Assembly (NCBI GenBank): GCA_016779125.1
Contig: JADHOF010000005.1
Coordinates: 1-40,590, forward strand
Length of the DNA: 40,590 nt
Direction: 5' to 3'
Source: Verrucomicrobiia bacterium
Lineage (GTDB): Bacteria; Verrucomicrobiota; Verrucomicrobiia; Limisphaerales; JAYPXF01
The notes beneath the pieces are model-generated. The model saw nothing but the letters and a program-made list of their open reading frames with translations. It was not told where the DNA came from and searched no databases. The translations under genes and the position numbers were made by a program. This document shows positions 26,210-35,688 of the stretch, in pieces (within the stretch, counting starts at the first letter, position 1; each line of letters begins with the position of its first letter).

Positions 26210-28990
26210 GTGACGGAACCTGAACGGCATAGCACGGGAGCGGAGCGGATTCTGTCCGCGCTGGCCGCCGCGTTGGTTGGTCGGCCGCGATGGTTCTTCT
26301 ACCCGCAGATGCTGCTGTTTCTCGGCTGCGTCTGTTTTACCGCCTCCAAGCTGGGATTCACCACCAGCCGGAACGATCTGGTCAGTTCGGAAAAACGTTA
26401 CCACCAGAATTTTCTCAACTTTCGCAAGGAGTTTCCCGTCGAGGACGATCTGGTGATCCTCGTCGAGAGCGACGACACGGAAAAGAACCGCCAGTTTGTC
26501 GAGCGTTTGGGCGCGAAGCTGGAGGCCGAGCCGGAGTTGTTCACGAATCCGTTCTACCGGGCTGATTTCAAGATGCTCGGGGACAAGGCGCTGTTCTTCC
26601 TGAAGCAGGACGAACTGGCCGCGTTTCGGGAGCAGCTGACCGCCTTCGAGCCCTTCGTCAGCAAATTCTCGCGGGCGACCAACTTCATATCTCTTTTTCA
26701 GCTGATCAACACGGAGTTCCGCCTTGCGGAGCACAAGCCACAGCAGGAGGTCGAGCAATTGATCGGATCGCTGCCCGCGTTGCGACGAATCGTCGAGCAG
26801 GCGGACGCCGCACTCCACAGGCCGGGCCCGCCGCCGAGTCCGGGCATTGCGGCGCTGTTTGGCGGGGAGGAAGCGCAGGCCAAGCTCTACATCACCTTTG
26901 ATTCCGGACGCATGTATCTCGCGACCGTTCAGGTCGCGAACGGCGACGTGGAGGCGCGGGCGGTGCGTCGTCTGGAAGAACTGGTGAGCGAGATCCGCGA
27001 CGAGGTCCCGGGCCTGAGCGTGGGCGTGACCGGCGAGCTGATTTTGGAGTTGGACGAGATGCTTCAATCACAACGAGATACGATCACGGCCTCGCTGATC
27101 GCCCTGGTGTTTGTGGGGATCATCTTCGTCTACGGATATCAGGAGACGGGCCGGCCGGTGAAGGCGACGGCCTGTCTGTTGGTGGGTCTCGGCTATACGA
27201 TGGGTTACACCACGCTGGTAGTCGGACACCTGAACATTCTCACGATCACCTTCGCTCCGATGCAGATCGGGCTCGCGATCGATTTCGGCGTGCATCTGAT
27301 CACACGATACGAAGAGGAACTGCGTCTCGGCAGGAGCCGACAGGAAGCGGTCCGGCTTTCGCTCGTGAACACCGGACAGGGGATCTTCACGGGCGCGCTG
27401 ACGACGGCGGCGGCGTTCTTCGCGATGGGATTGACGGAATTCGACGGCATTCGCGAGATGGGCATCATTGCCGGCGGCGGCCTGTTGCTCAGTCTCGTGC
27501 CGATGATGACCTTGTTGCCAATCCTGTTGCTGCGCGGTCGGCAGAACGAGATCGACGCCGAACAGAGCCGGAACAATTCGGCCCGACGGGAACGTTGGGA
27601 GCAGGCGTGGCTGTCGCGGCCGCGAACGGTGATTGTGGCCGCTGTGGTCTTGTGCGGCCTATGTGTCTCCCGCTTCGACCGTGTCTTCTTCGACTACAAC
27701 CTGCTGCACATGCAGTCCCATGATCTGCCCGCCGTCATCTACGAGGAGAAGCTGATCAAATCGGCCGGCAACTCTGTTCTGTTCGGTGCCGTGGTGGCGG
27801 ATTCCGTCGAAGAGGCGACTGAACTTGAGGCGCGGATTCGCCAGCTGCCCTCCGTCGCGGACGTACGGTCGATGGCCTCGTATCTGGCTGAAAACTCAGG
27901 GCCGAAGCTGGCGTTGATCCGCGAGATTCGCGATCTCGCGGCGAAGCTGGAATTCGCGCAGATCGACGGGCAACCCGTTTCTCCCCCGGAGGTAAGCCAG
28001 GTGATGTACTCCTTTCAGGGATACATCGGGGCGGCTTCCAGGGCGGTTCGCGAGTCGGATGGCGAAAGCCGCCTGTTTTTTGAAATTCAAAGTCTGTGGG
28101 ACGCGGTGCAAACCTTGCGTCGCTCGCTCAACGCCCTGCCGGAGGAGAAGATTTCGGCCCAACTGGCCGCTTTTCAGCGCGCGTTCTTGTCGGATCTGCA
28201 CGAAACCTTCGGTGTGTTGAAGCGGCAGCGAATCGACGGCGGTCTGACCGTGGCGGATCTGCCGAACTCGCTGCGCCAGCGCTTCGTCGGCGTCAATGGC
28301 AAGATGTTGCTCCAGGTCTTCCCGAAGGACGACGTCTGGGAAAAGGCAAATCAGGCGAAGTTCGTTGCGGAGCTGCGCGGCATTGATCCGGACGTGACCG
28401 GAACCCCCGTGCAAATGCTGGAATATACGACCTTGCTGAAGGACAGCTACGTCGAGGCGTCCTGGTATGCTCTCGGCGCCACGTCATTGATGGTGCTCTT
28501 TCATTTCCGCTCGCTTGTCTGCATGGGACTTTCGCTCCTGCCGGTTGTCATTGGAACACTCTGGCTGCTGGGCTTCATGGCCTGGTTTGGCATTCCTTTT
28601 AATCCGGCGAATATCATGACTTTGCCGCTGGTTGCGGGAATAGGAGTGACCAGCGGGATTCATATCCTGAATCGGTTTCGGGAAGACCAAAACCCGTCCC
28701 TGTTATCGAACAGCACCGGCAAGGCGGTTCTGGTGTCGGGTCTGACCACGATCGCGGGATTCGGGAGCCTCACGGTCGCGGAACATCAGGGAATCGAGAG
28801 TTTGGGATATGTGATGTCAATCGGAACAGCCACCTGCATGATTGCCGCGCTCACTTTGTTGCCGGCAGTGATCGGAATGTTGAATCGGATGGGTTGGAAG
28901 AATGGGCACGAAAAAACCCAGCGACGAGATATGCACCCTTCGTCGCTGGGCTGTGAGGAACCGAGGCCAACTAAAACCTCAATCAACTAA
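26210..28990 (+). CDS. RND/MMPL-superfamily transporter, HpnN-like
   Basis: 926 aa, duplicated TM blocks; LNILTITFAPMQIGLAIDFGVHLITRYEEELRLGRSRQEAV and FNPANIMTLPLVAGIGVTSGIHILNRFRED resemble hopanoid-associated RND proteins. GTG start. Confidence 0.88.
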   Translation: MTEPERHSTGAERILSALAAALVGRPRWFFYPQMLLFLGCVCFTASKLGFTTSRNDLVSSEKRYHQNFLNFRKEFPVEDDLVILVESDDTEKNRQFVERLGAKLEAEPELFTNPFYRADFKMLGDKALFFLKQDELAAFREQLTAFEPFVSKFSRATNFISLFQLINTEFRLAEHKPQQEVEQLIGSLPALRRIVEQADAALHRPGPPPSPGIAALFGGEEAQAKLYITFDSGRMYLATVQVANGDVEARAVRRLEELVSEIRDEVPGLSVGVTGELILELDEMLQSQRDTITASLIALVFVGIIFVYGYQETGRPVKATACLLVGLGYTMGYTTLVVGHLNILTITFAPMQIGLAIDFGVHLITRYEEELRLGRSRQEAVRLSLVNTGQGIFTGALTTAAAFFAMGLTEFDGIREMGIIAGGGLLLSLVPMMTLLPILLLRGRQNEIDAEQSRNNSARRERWEQAWLSRPRTVIVAAVVLCGLCVSRFDRVFFDYNLLHMQSHDLPAVIYEEKLIKSAGNSVLFGAVVADSVEEATELEARIRQLPSVADVRSMASYLAENSGPKLALIREIRDLAAKLEFAQIDGQPVSPPEVSQVMYSFQGYIGAASRAVRESDGESRLFFEIQSLWDAVQTLRRSLNALPEEKISAQLAAFQRAFLSDLHETFGVLKRQRIDGGLTVADLPNSLRQRFVGVNGKMLLQVFPKDDVWEKANQAKFVAELRGIDPDVTGTPVQMLEYTTLLKDSYVEASWYALGATSLMVLFHFRSLVCMGLSLLPVVIGTLWLLGFMAWFGIPFNPANIMTLPLVAGIGVTSGIHILNRFREDQNPSLLSNSTGKAVLVSGLTTIAGFGSLTVAEHQGIESLGYVMSIGTATCMIAALTLLPAVIGMLNRMGWKNGHEKTQRRDMHPSSLGCEEPRPTKTSIN
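28917..28950 (-). terminator. Minus-strand intrinsic terminator inside the 3' end of the RND CDS
   Basis: cccagcgacga (28917-28927) / tcgtcgctggg (28940-28950): perfect 11-bp stem, 12-nt loop. Preceding A6 (28911-28916) becomes a U6 tail on the minus strand; no T tract on the plus strand. Confidence 0.6.
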
Positions 28991-29136
28991 CGACGGACGA
29001 TAGGACTCGATCGATGAATGTCAATCCAATAAGTATCAAGATACGGCCAATACCTGATCGTTTAGTATTCGATAACGTTATAGTTGCCCGAAGTTTTCAT
29101 TCCTTTTCGCTCAACTGAAGGCAAGCATCACACACG

Positions 29137-30684
29137 ATGGCAGGAACAGGTGAATTTCAGGTTGTTGGACGGGTAAAAGCCATTTTTTGGGCTGTATTGG
29201 TGGTTTTTTTCCTCCAATTCGATTTCTGCGCGAAAGGGGCTGAAGTTACGGCCGGTCCGCTGGTTCATGATTTCCCCCTGACTTTGGAGTCTGGATCGCG
29301 TCGCGAGGCAGCGGGGCCGTTCTTCTACCGTCAGACGGTCGGCACCCGATCGACCTTGGCCGTTCCGCCGCTGTTCTCATGGCTCAACGATCCGGTCCTC
29401 GAATACCAGGAGTTCGACCTCCTGTATCCCTTGCTGACCTATGATCGCTTCGGATTGGAGAGCCGCGTTCAATTGCTTCAGATGCTGAGTCTGTCGGGCT
29501 CCTCCGATCAGGATTCGGACGTCAGGAGCAAATTCACGATCTTCCCGTTCTATTTTCAGCAGCGTTCGACAAATTCGGCGAAGAACTACACGGCCTTGTT
29601 CCCCTTCTACGGCACTCTGCGGAACCGGATTCTGCGGGACGAAATCTCGTTTGTGTTGTTCCCGATGTATTCCAAGACCCGCAAGCGGGACGTCGTGACC
29701 CGCAACTACCTCTATCCCTTCTTTCATCTTCGTGAGGGAAGCGCGTTGAGGGGTTGGCAGTTCTGGCCTCTGGTTGGGCGTGAAAGCCGCGAGACTCACA
29801 CGGTAACAAACCGCTTCGGCACCGAGGATCTGGTGCTCGGTGAACGCACGGATTTCGTGCTTTGGCCTTTCTTTCTCAAGCACGACAGCGGGATCGGCGG
29901 CACGAACGAAGTCCACGAGACATCGTTTCTGCCGTTCGCCAGCTTCACGCGGTCTCCCGCCCGGGACTCGTCCTCGGTGATCTGGCCCTTTTTCCGCTAC
30001 ACCGATGATCGGGAAAAAAGCTATCGGGAATGGGGATTCCCTTGGCCGCTATGGGGAATCGCGCGCGGCGAGGGTAAACAGATGAACCGCCTTTGGCCGC
30101 TCTTCAGCAAGGCCACAAACGGCGAGCTGACCAGCCAGTGGTATCTCTGGCCTTTCTGGCGGCGGGATTCAATCGATGTGCCTCCGCTGCAACGCCAGCG
30201 GACAAGGCTCTTGTTTTTCCTCTACAACGACCTTGTTGAACGAAGCACTGTGACCGGCAGGGAGATGCATCGGCGCGATCTCTGGCCGTTGTTCCACTAC
30301 CGAAAACAAACGGACGGCCGAGAACGCCTCCAGGTTTTGGCCTTGTTGGAACCGCTCCTTCCGAACAACAAGAGCATCGAACGAAACTGGTCGCCTCTGT
30401 GGTCGATATGGCGTTCCGAAAAAGACCCGTCGAACAATCGTCGCAGTGATTCCTTTTTGTGGAATTTGTGGCGGCGTGAAGTCTCCGAGGAAGGCCGGTC
30501 GAACAGTTATTTCTTCGGTCTGCTAAGCAATCGAAAAACGGCTGACGCTACCCGATGGTCGTGGTTTGATCCTCTCCAGGAAGGCTCGGAGGCGAAAGCG
30601 GAAGCGGCGCCGATCTCGATCTGGAAGATTGATCCGATTCGCTTGCGTCCCTCGGGTATTGAGACTTCTGTTGTCGGCGGTTGA
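29137..30684 (+). CDS. Secreted protein with ~17-22-aa aromatic-Pro repeats, function unknown
   Basis: 515 aa; signal/TM-like N-terminus AIFWAVLVVFFLQFDFCAKGAE; repeated motif copies LYPLL, IFPFY, LFPFY, LFPMY, LYPFF, FWPLV, LWPFF, FLPFA, IWPFF, PWPLW, LWPLF, LWPFW, LWPLF. Confidence 0.85.
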   Translation: MAGTGEFQVVGRVKAIFWAVLVVFFLQFDFCAKGAEVTAGPLVHDFPLTLESGSRREAAGPFFYRQTVGTRSTLAVPPLFSWLNDPVLEYQEFDLLYPLLTYDRFGLESRVQLLQMLSLSGSSDQDSDVRSKFTIFPFYFQQRSTNSAKNYTALFPFYGTLRNRILRDEISFVLFPMYSKTRKRDVVTRNYLYPFFHLREGSALRGWQFWPLVGRESRETHTVTNRFGTEDLVLGERTDFVLWPFFLKHDSGIGGTNEVHETSFLPFASFTRSPARDSSSVIWPFFRYTDDREKSYREWGFPWPLWGIARGEGKQMNRLWPLFSKATNGELTSQWYLWPFWRRDSIDVPPLQRQRTRLLFFLYNDLVERSTVTGREMHRRDLWPLFHYRKQTDGRERLQVLALLEPLLPNNKSIERNWSPLWSIWRSEKDPSNNRRSDSFLWNLWRREVSEEGRSNSYFFGLLSNRKTADATRWSWFDPLQEGSEAKAEAAPISIWKIDPIRLRPSGIETSVVGG

Positions 30685-30693
30685 AGCAAAGAC

Positions 30694-31440
30694 ATGTTTC
30701 GTGACATTGGACAATTGGCGATTCTGGCCTGGCGGACCCTCCGGTCTCTGCCGCTCATATTCCGTCACTATCGCAAGCTGATCGACCAGCTCTTCGAAAT
30801 CGGGAACGCAAGCCTGTTGATGTCATGCATTCTGGCCGTTTTCATCGGCGGCGTGCTGGCCCTGCAGACAGGCCCGGTGATGGTGGAGCAGGGCCTGAAC
30901 AGCGTCGTTGGCGCTGTCGTGGGACTCTCGGTCTGCAAGGAGCTCGCCCCCGTGATGATCGCCGTGCTGATCGCAGGCCGGATCGGCTCCGCGATGGCCG
31001 CCGAGATCGGCTCGATGGCTGTCTATCAGGAGATCGACGCCTTGCGTACGATGAACATCAACCCGATCCACTATCTGGTGCTGCCCCGGGTTCTGGCCGT
31101 CTGCATCGCGCTCCCCTGCCTTGTGGTTTTCGCCGACCTGATCGGATGGGTGGGCGGCGCGCTGGTGTGCATGAGCAATCCGAAGATCGGCATCCCCTGG
31201 CAGGCCTACTTCAACGACCTGTCCAAGGTTGTCGACACCCTGGACGTGCTGAACGGCCTGATCAAAAGCCTGCTGTTCGCGGCGATCATCGGCCTGGTCG
31301 GATGCCACCAGGGGCTCGCCACAATCGGAGGACCCCGCGGCATCGGCCGCTCCGTGACCAAGTCCGTCGTGAACGCGATCGTGCTCATTCTGATCACCGA
31401 CTACTTTATCACCCGCCTGCTGCTGACTCTGGATCTCTGA
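30694..31440 (+). CDS. mlaE: MlaE-family ABC transporter permease
   Basis: ILAVFIGGVLALQTG; KELAPVMIAVLIAGRIGSAMAAEIGSMAVYQEIDALRTMNINPIHYLVLPRVLA. Confidence 0.96.
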   Translation: MFRDIGQLAILAWRTLRSLPLIFRHYRKLIDQLFEIGNASLLMSCILAVFIGGVLALQTGPVMVEQGLNSVVGAVVGLSVCKELAPVMIAVLIAGRIGSAMAAEIGSMAVYQEIDALRTMNINPIHYLVLPRVLAVCIALPCLVVFADLIGWVGGALVCMSNPKIGIPWQAYFNDLSKVVDTLDVLNGLIKSLLFAAIIGLVGCHQGLATIGGPRGIGRSVTKSVVNAIVLILITDYFITRLLLTLDL

Positions 31441-31443
31441 ACG

Positions 31444-32220
31444 ATGAACGAATCCTGCACGGTTGAAAGCGGTCGCGTCTGCGTGGAGGTAAGCGGACTT
31501 CGCAAGAGTTTCGGCACCAGCGAAATCCTCAAGGGCATCGACTTCGGAATTCGATGCGGCGAGATCTTCGTCATCATGGGCCCCAGTGGCAGCGGCAAGA
31601 GCGTGTTGCTGAAACACCTGATCGGGCTTGAACGTCCGACGGCCGGCTCGGTGCGCATTGACGGCCACGAGATTGATTCCCCCGAACTGCTCAGCAAGTA
31701 CCGCATCGCAATGGTGTTCCAGTCCGGCGCGCTGCTCAGCTCCCTGTCCGTGGGCGAAAACGTCGGGCTTTACCTCCGCGAACACCGCATCCATCCACCG
31801 GCGGAAATCAACCGGATCGTCCGCGAGAAGCTCGCCATCGTCGGCTTGGCCGGCTCGGAGGAAAAGATGCCCACGGAGCTTTCCGGCGGCATGAAGAAGC
31901 GGGTTGCGATCGCGCGGGCCTTGGTCATGGATCCCCAACTGATCCTCTACGACGAACCGACCAGTGAGCTGGACCCGCTGATCTCCGTCACGATCGGGCA
32001 GGAGATTGTCAAGATGCGCGAGCGGACCCACGCAACCTCCATCGTGGTCACCCACGATCGCGATCTGGGCTTCGGCATTGCCGACCGGATCGCGCTGATC
32101 AGCGGCGGCCGAATCCTGACCTTGGGCACGCCGGACGAGGTCCGCGCATGTGACAACCCGGAAGTTCGGACCTTTCTCAACGCCAGTTACCAACCTCCCG
32201 AAGAAGCAGATAGAACATGA
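31444..32220 (+). CDS. mlaF: MlaF-family ABC transporter ATP-binding protein
   Basis: Walker A MGPSGSGKSVLLKHLIGLERPTAGSV; signature ELSGGMKKRVAIARAL; Walker B LILYDEPTSELDPL. Confidence 0.97.
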   Translation: MNESCTVESGRVCVEVSGLRKSFGTSEILKGIDFGIRCGEIFVIMGPSGSGKSVLLKHLIGLERPTAGSVRIDGHEIDSPELLSKYRIAMVFQSGALLSSLSVGENVGLYLREHRIHPPAEINRIVREKLAIVGLAGSEEKMPTELSGGMKKRVAIARALVMDPQLILYDEPTSELDPLISVTIGQEIVKMRERTHATSIVVTHDRDLGFGIADRIALISGGRILTLGTPDEVRACDNPEVRTFLNASYQPPEEADRT

Positions 32221-33272
32221 AGACCTCCCTCGAAACCCGCCTTGGAATATTCTTCGCGCTGACCGCCGTTGCGGCCGTGCTCCTGATCGAACTCTCCGGC
32301 GGTGTCGACGTCTTTCGCAAGGGCTACACGCTGCACGCCGACTTCAAGACGATCGGCCAGCTGAAAGCGGGCGATCCGATCAAGATGGCCGGTGTGCCCA
32401 TCGGCCGCGTGATCGGCTTTGATTTCATCGACGACAAGGTTCGCGTGAGCATGAAGATCGCCGAGGGCCGGAAGGTGAAGACGGACGCGATCGCCCGTAT
32501 CCAATCCGCCGGATTGGTCGGGCAGAACTACGTGGCGCTCAACATCGGCGCGGCGGATTCGCCCGCGTTTGAAGCCGACGGTGTCGTGCAGACGGAGGAA
32601 CTGCCGGACATCAACGCCATCATGAAGAAGCTCGATAACGTCGCCGGCGGAATTGAAAACCTCACAAAAAGTTTCAGCGGCGACTCGATCCAGAACGTGC
32701 TGGGTCCCCTCACCGATTTCATGAAGCAGAACAACCCAAAAATCACCTCCATTCTCGGCGACATGCAGGTGGTCTCCGCAAACCTGCGCGAGGGCAAGGG
32801 TACCATGGGGCGCTTCATCACCGACGAGCGGCTTTACACCGAGGCGGTTGAAACCGTGAAGGGCCTCAACCAGACCGCCGCAGACGCGCGCCTGCTCTTG
32901 ACCGACGCAAAATCCTCCCTGTCCAAGGTCACGGGCACCTTCGACGAGGCCCAATCCATCTTCGGCGACCTCAAGCTCACCTTGCAGGGCGCGCGCCAGA
33001 CCATGGATCGCGTCAACGCGGGCGAGGGCACCATCGGCATGCTGCTGCATGACACCGCTCTTTACACCAACAGCACCGCCGCGATGGCGACCCTTCGGGA
33101 GATCTTCGACAAGATCAATCGGGGCGAGGGCAGCGCGGGCATGCTGGTGAACGATCCCGGTTTCTACGACAACGCCAAGATGACCTTGCAGAAGATCGAC
33201 AAGGCCACGGAAGGTCTGGAGGACACCGGCCCGCTCAGCGTGTTCGGCACCGCGATCAACAGCCTTTTCTGA
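32217..33272 (+). CDS. mlaD: MlaD/MCE-domain substrate-binding protein
   Basis: MKTSLETRLGIFFALTAVAAVLLIEL TM anchor; LHADFKTIGQLKAGDPIKMAGVPIGRVIGFDF MCE domain; C-terminal helical repeats. ATGA overlap with mlaF. Confidence 0.95.
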   Translation: MKTSLETRLGIFFALTAVAAVLLIELSGGVDVFRKGYTLHADFKTIGQLKAGDPIKMAGVPIGRVIGFDFIDDKVRVSMKIAEGRKVKTDAIARIQSAGLVGQNYVALNIGAADSPAFEADGVVQTEELPDINAIMKKLDNVAGGIENLTKSFSGDSIQNVLGPLTDFMKQNNPKITSILGDMQVVSANLREGKGTMGRFITDERLYTEAVETVKGLNQTAADARLLLTDAKSSLSKVTGTFDEAQSIFGDLKLTLQGARQTMDRVNAGEGTIGMLLHDTALYTNSTAAMATLREIFDKINRGEGSAGMLVNDPGFYDNAKMTLQKIDKATEGLEDTGPLSVFGTAINSLF

Positions 33273-34197
33273 TCAGCGCGTCGATCTCCACCAGCGTCGG
33301 CAGCGCGTCCCGGTTCCCTATCCCCGCGCATTTGACCGCCGCCGCCGCCGCCGCGAATCGCAGTCGATGCTCCGCCGGCCAGCCCTTCAACGTCCCGTGG
33401 ATCATCGCCCCCGAGAAGGTGTCTCCGGCTCCGTTTGTATCAATCGCGTCGATCGGAAACGCGGCCTGATGAATTCCCGGGTGCCCGTTTCGAAAAAGCC
33501 AGGCCCCCTTGGCGCCGTCAGTCACCGTCACCTGTCGGGGCCCGTGTTCAAGCAGCTCCCGCACCCCGCGTTCCATGTCCCCGCTTCCGTAAAGCCGCTG
33601 GAAAAGGCTTGAGGGACAATTCACGAAATCCACCTCCGCGAGCAGCTTCGCGAGATCGGGTTTCGGTGAGCCAAGGTCCAAAAACACCACACCGCCCCGC
33701 GCGCGAACGATTCGCGCGGCCTTGATCGCGGCCGCGGCGGACCAACCGTCCAGATGCAGGGCGTCGTGCCCGGCGAGCAGCTCCGCCCGCACCTGATGCT
33801 CCTCAATCGGATGGCTGCCCCGGTATCCCGCGATGGAGCGCCGGCCCGTTCCTCGTTCCACCCAGACGTGCGCGAACCCCGTCCTGCCCTCCATCCGCTT
33901 CGACGCGGCGTGGAAATGAACTCCCTCCCGCCGCAGGTCGGCCTCGATCCGATCTCCGTCCCCATCCGCCGCCCAACTGCCTTGAAACGTCGTATCGTGG
34001 CCAAGACGACGGAGCACACAAAGCGCCGTCGGCACGGGCCCGCCCACCTGCCGACGATCATCGACGATCTCCCCCTTGTGGTCCGCCTCCGGCAACCGGT
34101 CCAACATCACCTGATGATCCACCACCACGGTTCCAAGGCCGAAGATCCGGAAGGTTGATTCTGACCGAGGACCTTCGTTTGATTTTCGATTCATCAA
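33256..34197 (-). CDS. PfkB-family carbohydrate kinase
   Basis: FGLGTVVVDHQVMLDRLPEADHKGEI; GGPVPTALCVLRRLG; DTNGAGDTFSGAMIHG catalytic motif. The exact start is uncertain. Confidence 0.93.
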   Translation of the reverse strand: MMNRKSNEGPRSESTFRIFGLGTVVVDHQVMLDRLPEADHKGEIVDDRRQVGGPVPTALCVLRRLGHDTTFQGSWAADGDGDRIEADLRREGVHFHAASKRMEGRTGFAHVWVERGTGRRSIAGYRGSHPIEEHQVRAELLAGHDALHLDGWSAAAAIKAARIVRARGGVVFLDLGSPKPDLAKLLAEVDFVNCPSSLFQRLYGSGDMERGVRELLEHGPRQVTVTDGAKGAWLFRNGHPGIHQAAFPIDAIDTNGAGDTFSGAMIHGTLKGWPAEHRLRFAAAAAAVKCAGIGNRDALPTLVEIDALIRKGC

Positions 34198-34257
34198 TTG
34201 CGACGGACGCTAGCCGACGAGCCGTGAATTAGAAGTCCCGCCTCGGTTGGCGAATGC

Positions 34258-35583
34258 TCACCGAGGTTCGTGGTCTTTCAGCAATTCGCGCATCTCCGGC
34301 TTTGTCGCGAACAGGATGTCGCGGATGTCGCGCCGCTCCTTTGCGGTGAGGTGGGAGTACCGGTCGGTCGGTGTGGAGTCCCGGAGTATCGTTTCCAGCT
34401 CCGCATAGAGCGCGCGCTTCAGCATCACGGGCAACAGGTCGAAGGCTTCCGAGTAGATCATGTAGCTGCAGCGATACCGAAAGAGCCTTGTCTGAAGATC
34501 GAAGTCCTTGAGGCTCCGATCCAGAGTGTCGGGTTTTCGATTCGCGAGAAACGCCGCTTCGAAGCGGCCTGCTCCGCGAATGCCGCCGTCGGGCAGTTGA
34601 ATCTCATCCCGGAAAAGAAGGTATTCGAGAATCCGGTCGCGCTCGCCGTTCAGCACTGTCAGCAAGGTTCCCGTCGGCTCCGACGGCGCGGGTTCGCCAA
34701 TACGCTTGTAGAAGTCCTCCTGATGCGCCTGCCACTTGAGGATTCGCAATTTCGCCCGGGAGAGCCGGCTGTGCATTTCGCACTGATGTTCGAGCACCAT
34801 CAGCGCGACGATGTCGCTGTCGGGCCGCAGGTGCTTCGATGTGTCAAAGCGGCCGCCCAGATCCGTTGCGTTGGCGCCCGCCTCGGTGTCCAGCACGGCG
34901 GCGGTTCCGTCCCATGTCGCGAACTCGTTCCCGAGGTGTCGGGCGGCACCGTGCTGGCCGGTGACATACCACCCTCCCCAGCGCTGCTCGATGGGGCTGT
35001 CCTGTCGCGTCACATGGCTGCCGCCCTGCCAGAGTACGTTGCCATCCGACTCCGGATACACGGAGCGGACCAGCACGCCCGGCCAGTCGCCCGTGCGCGA
35101 TCCCCCGTGACACGAGAGGCAATCGCGGTTGCGGGCAATTCGTTTCTTGTAGGGATCGATCTCGTAGAACACGAGACCCAGCCGGGGATCGTTGAGTGCG
35201 AGTTCATAAATGCCACCCGGCACCCAGCCGAAATAGGCATCGTCCGAGAAGTAGATCGCGCGGGGATTGCGCGGTTCGATTCGGGAATTCTGCAGGCTCG
35301 TCTTGCTGAACACCAAGGTCTGCGAATCGATCGGAATTTCAAACGCGGCAAGAAAGGCTCTCAACGCCGCTTTGCCGTAATCGCCGACACCCTCCAGCCG
35401 CCCCTCGAACCAGAGATTCTGAAGGCGGTCGGCGCGGTTGCTGGTGATTGTCGCGCTGTAGTGGATCGGATCTTCCTCGAATTCCGGAACCCTTTGCGCC
35501 GAGGCGGTCCCGCCCGATCGCAAAACCACGCCCATCGCCATCATCAGGAGGCAGACCTTGCGGGTGCTTGGGCGGCTTTTCAT
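34258..35583 (-). CDS. Secreted c-type-cytochrome-motif protein, function unknown
   Basis: Signal-like MKSRPSTRKVCLLMMAMGVVLRSGGTASA; single CLSCHGG heme motif in NRDCLSCHGGSRTGDWPGVLVRSVYPESDGNVL. Confidence 0.78.
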   Translation of the reverse strand: MKSRPSTRKVCLLMMAMGVVLRSGGTASAQRVPEFEEDPIHYSATITSNRADRLQNLWFEGRLEGVGDYGKAALRAFLAAFEIPIDSQTLVFSKTSLQNSRIEPRNPRAIYFSDDAYFGWVPGGIYELALNDPRLGLVFYEIDPYKKRIARNRDCLSCHGGSRTGDWPGVLVRSVYPESDGNVLWQGGSHVTRQDSPIEQRWGGWYVTGQHGAARHLGNEFATWDGTAAVLDTEAGANATDLGGRFDTSKHLRPDSDIVALMVLEHQCEMHSRLSRAKLRILKWQAHQEDFYKRIGEPAPSEPTGTLLTVLNGERDRILEYLLFRDEIQLPDGGIRGAGRFEAAFLANRKPDTLDRSLKDFDLQTRLFRYRCSYMIYSEAFDLLPVMLKRALYAELETILRDSTPTDRYSHLTAKERRDIRDILFATKPEMRELLKDHEPR

Positions 35584-35688
35584 TTCGCGACGAGCTTGCT
35601 GATCGCCTCCGCGACGGGCACGCCCGATCTTGTCGTTTGCCGGTGCTGCCTTGCCCTCGAGACTTGCGCAGCTGCGCACCGTGACGCC

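Noticed and set aside
28917-28950. Hairpin considered as the plus-strand terminator of the RND gene
   Set aside because: It lies inside the CDS before its stop and lacks a plus-strand T tract; the U6 tail exists only on the minus strand.
30823-32193. 456-aa minus-strand ORF
   Set aside because: Shadow of mlaE/mlaF; Asp/His/Gln-rich composition reflects complementary codons.
34238-34265. cctcggt...accgagg hairpin near the end of the CxxCH gene
   Set aside because: Only a 7-bp stem and no T tract on either strand; not enough for a terminator call.
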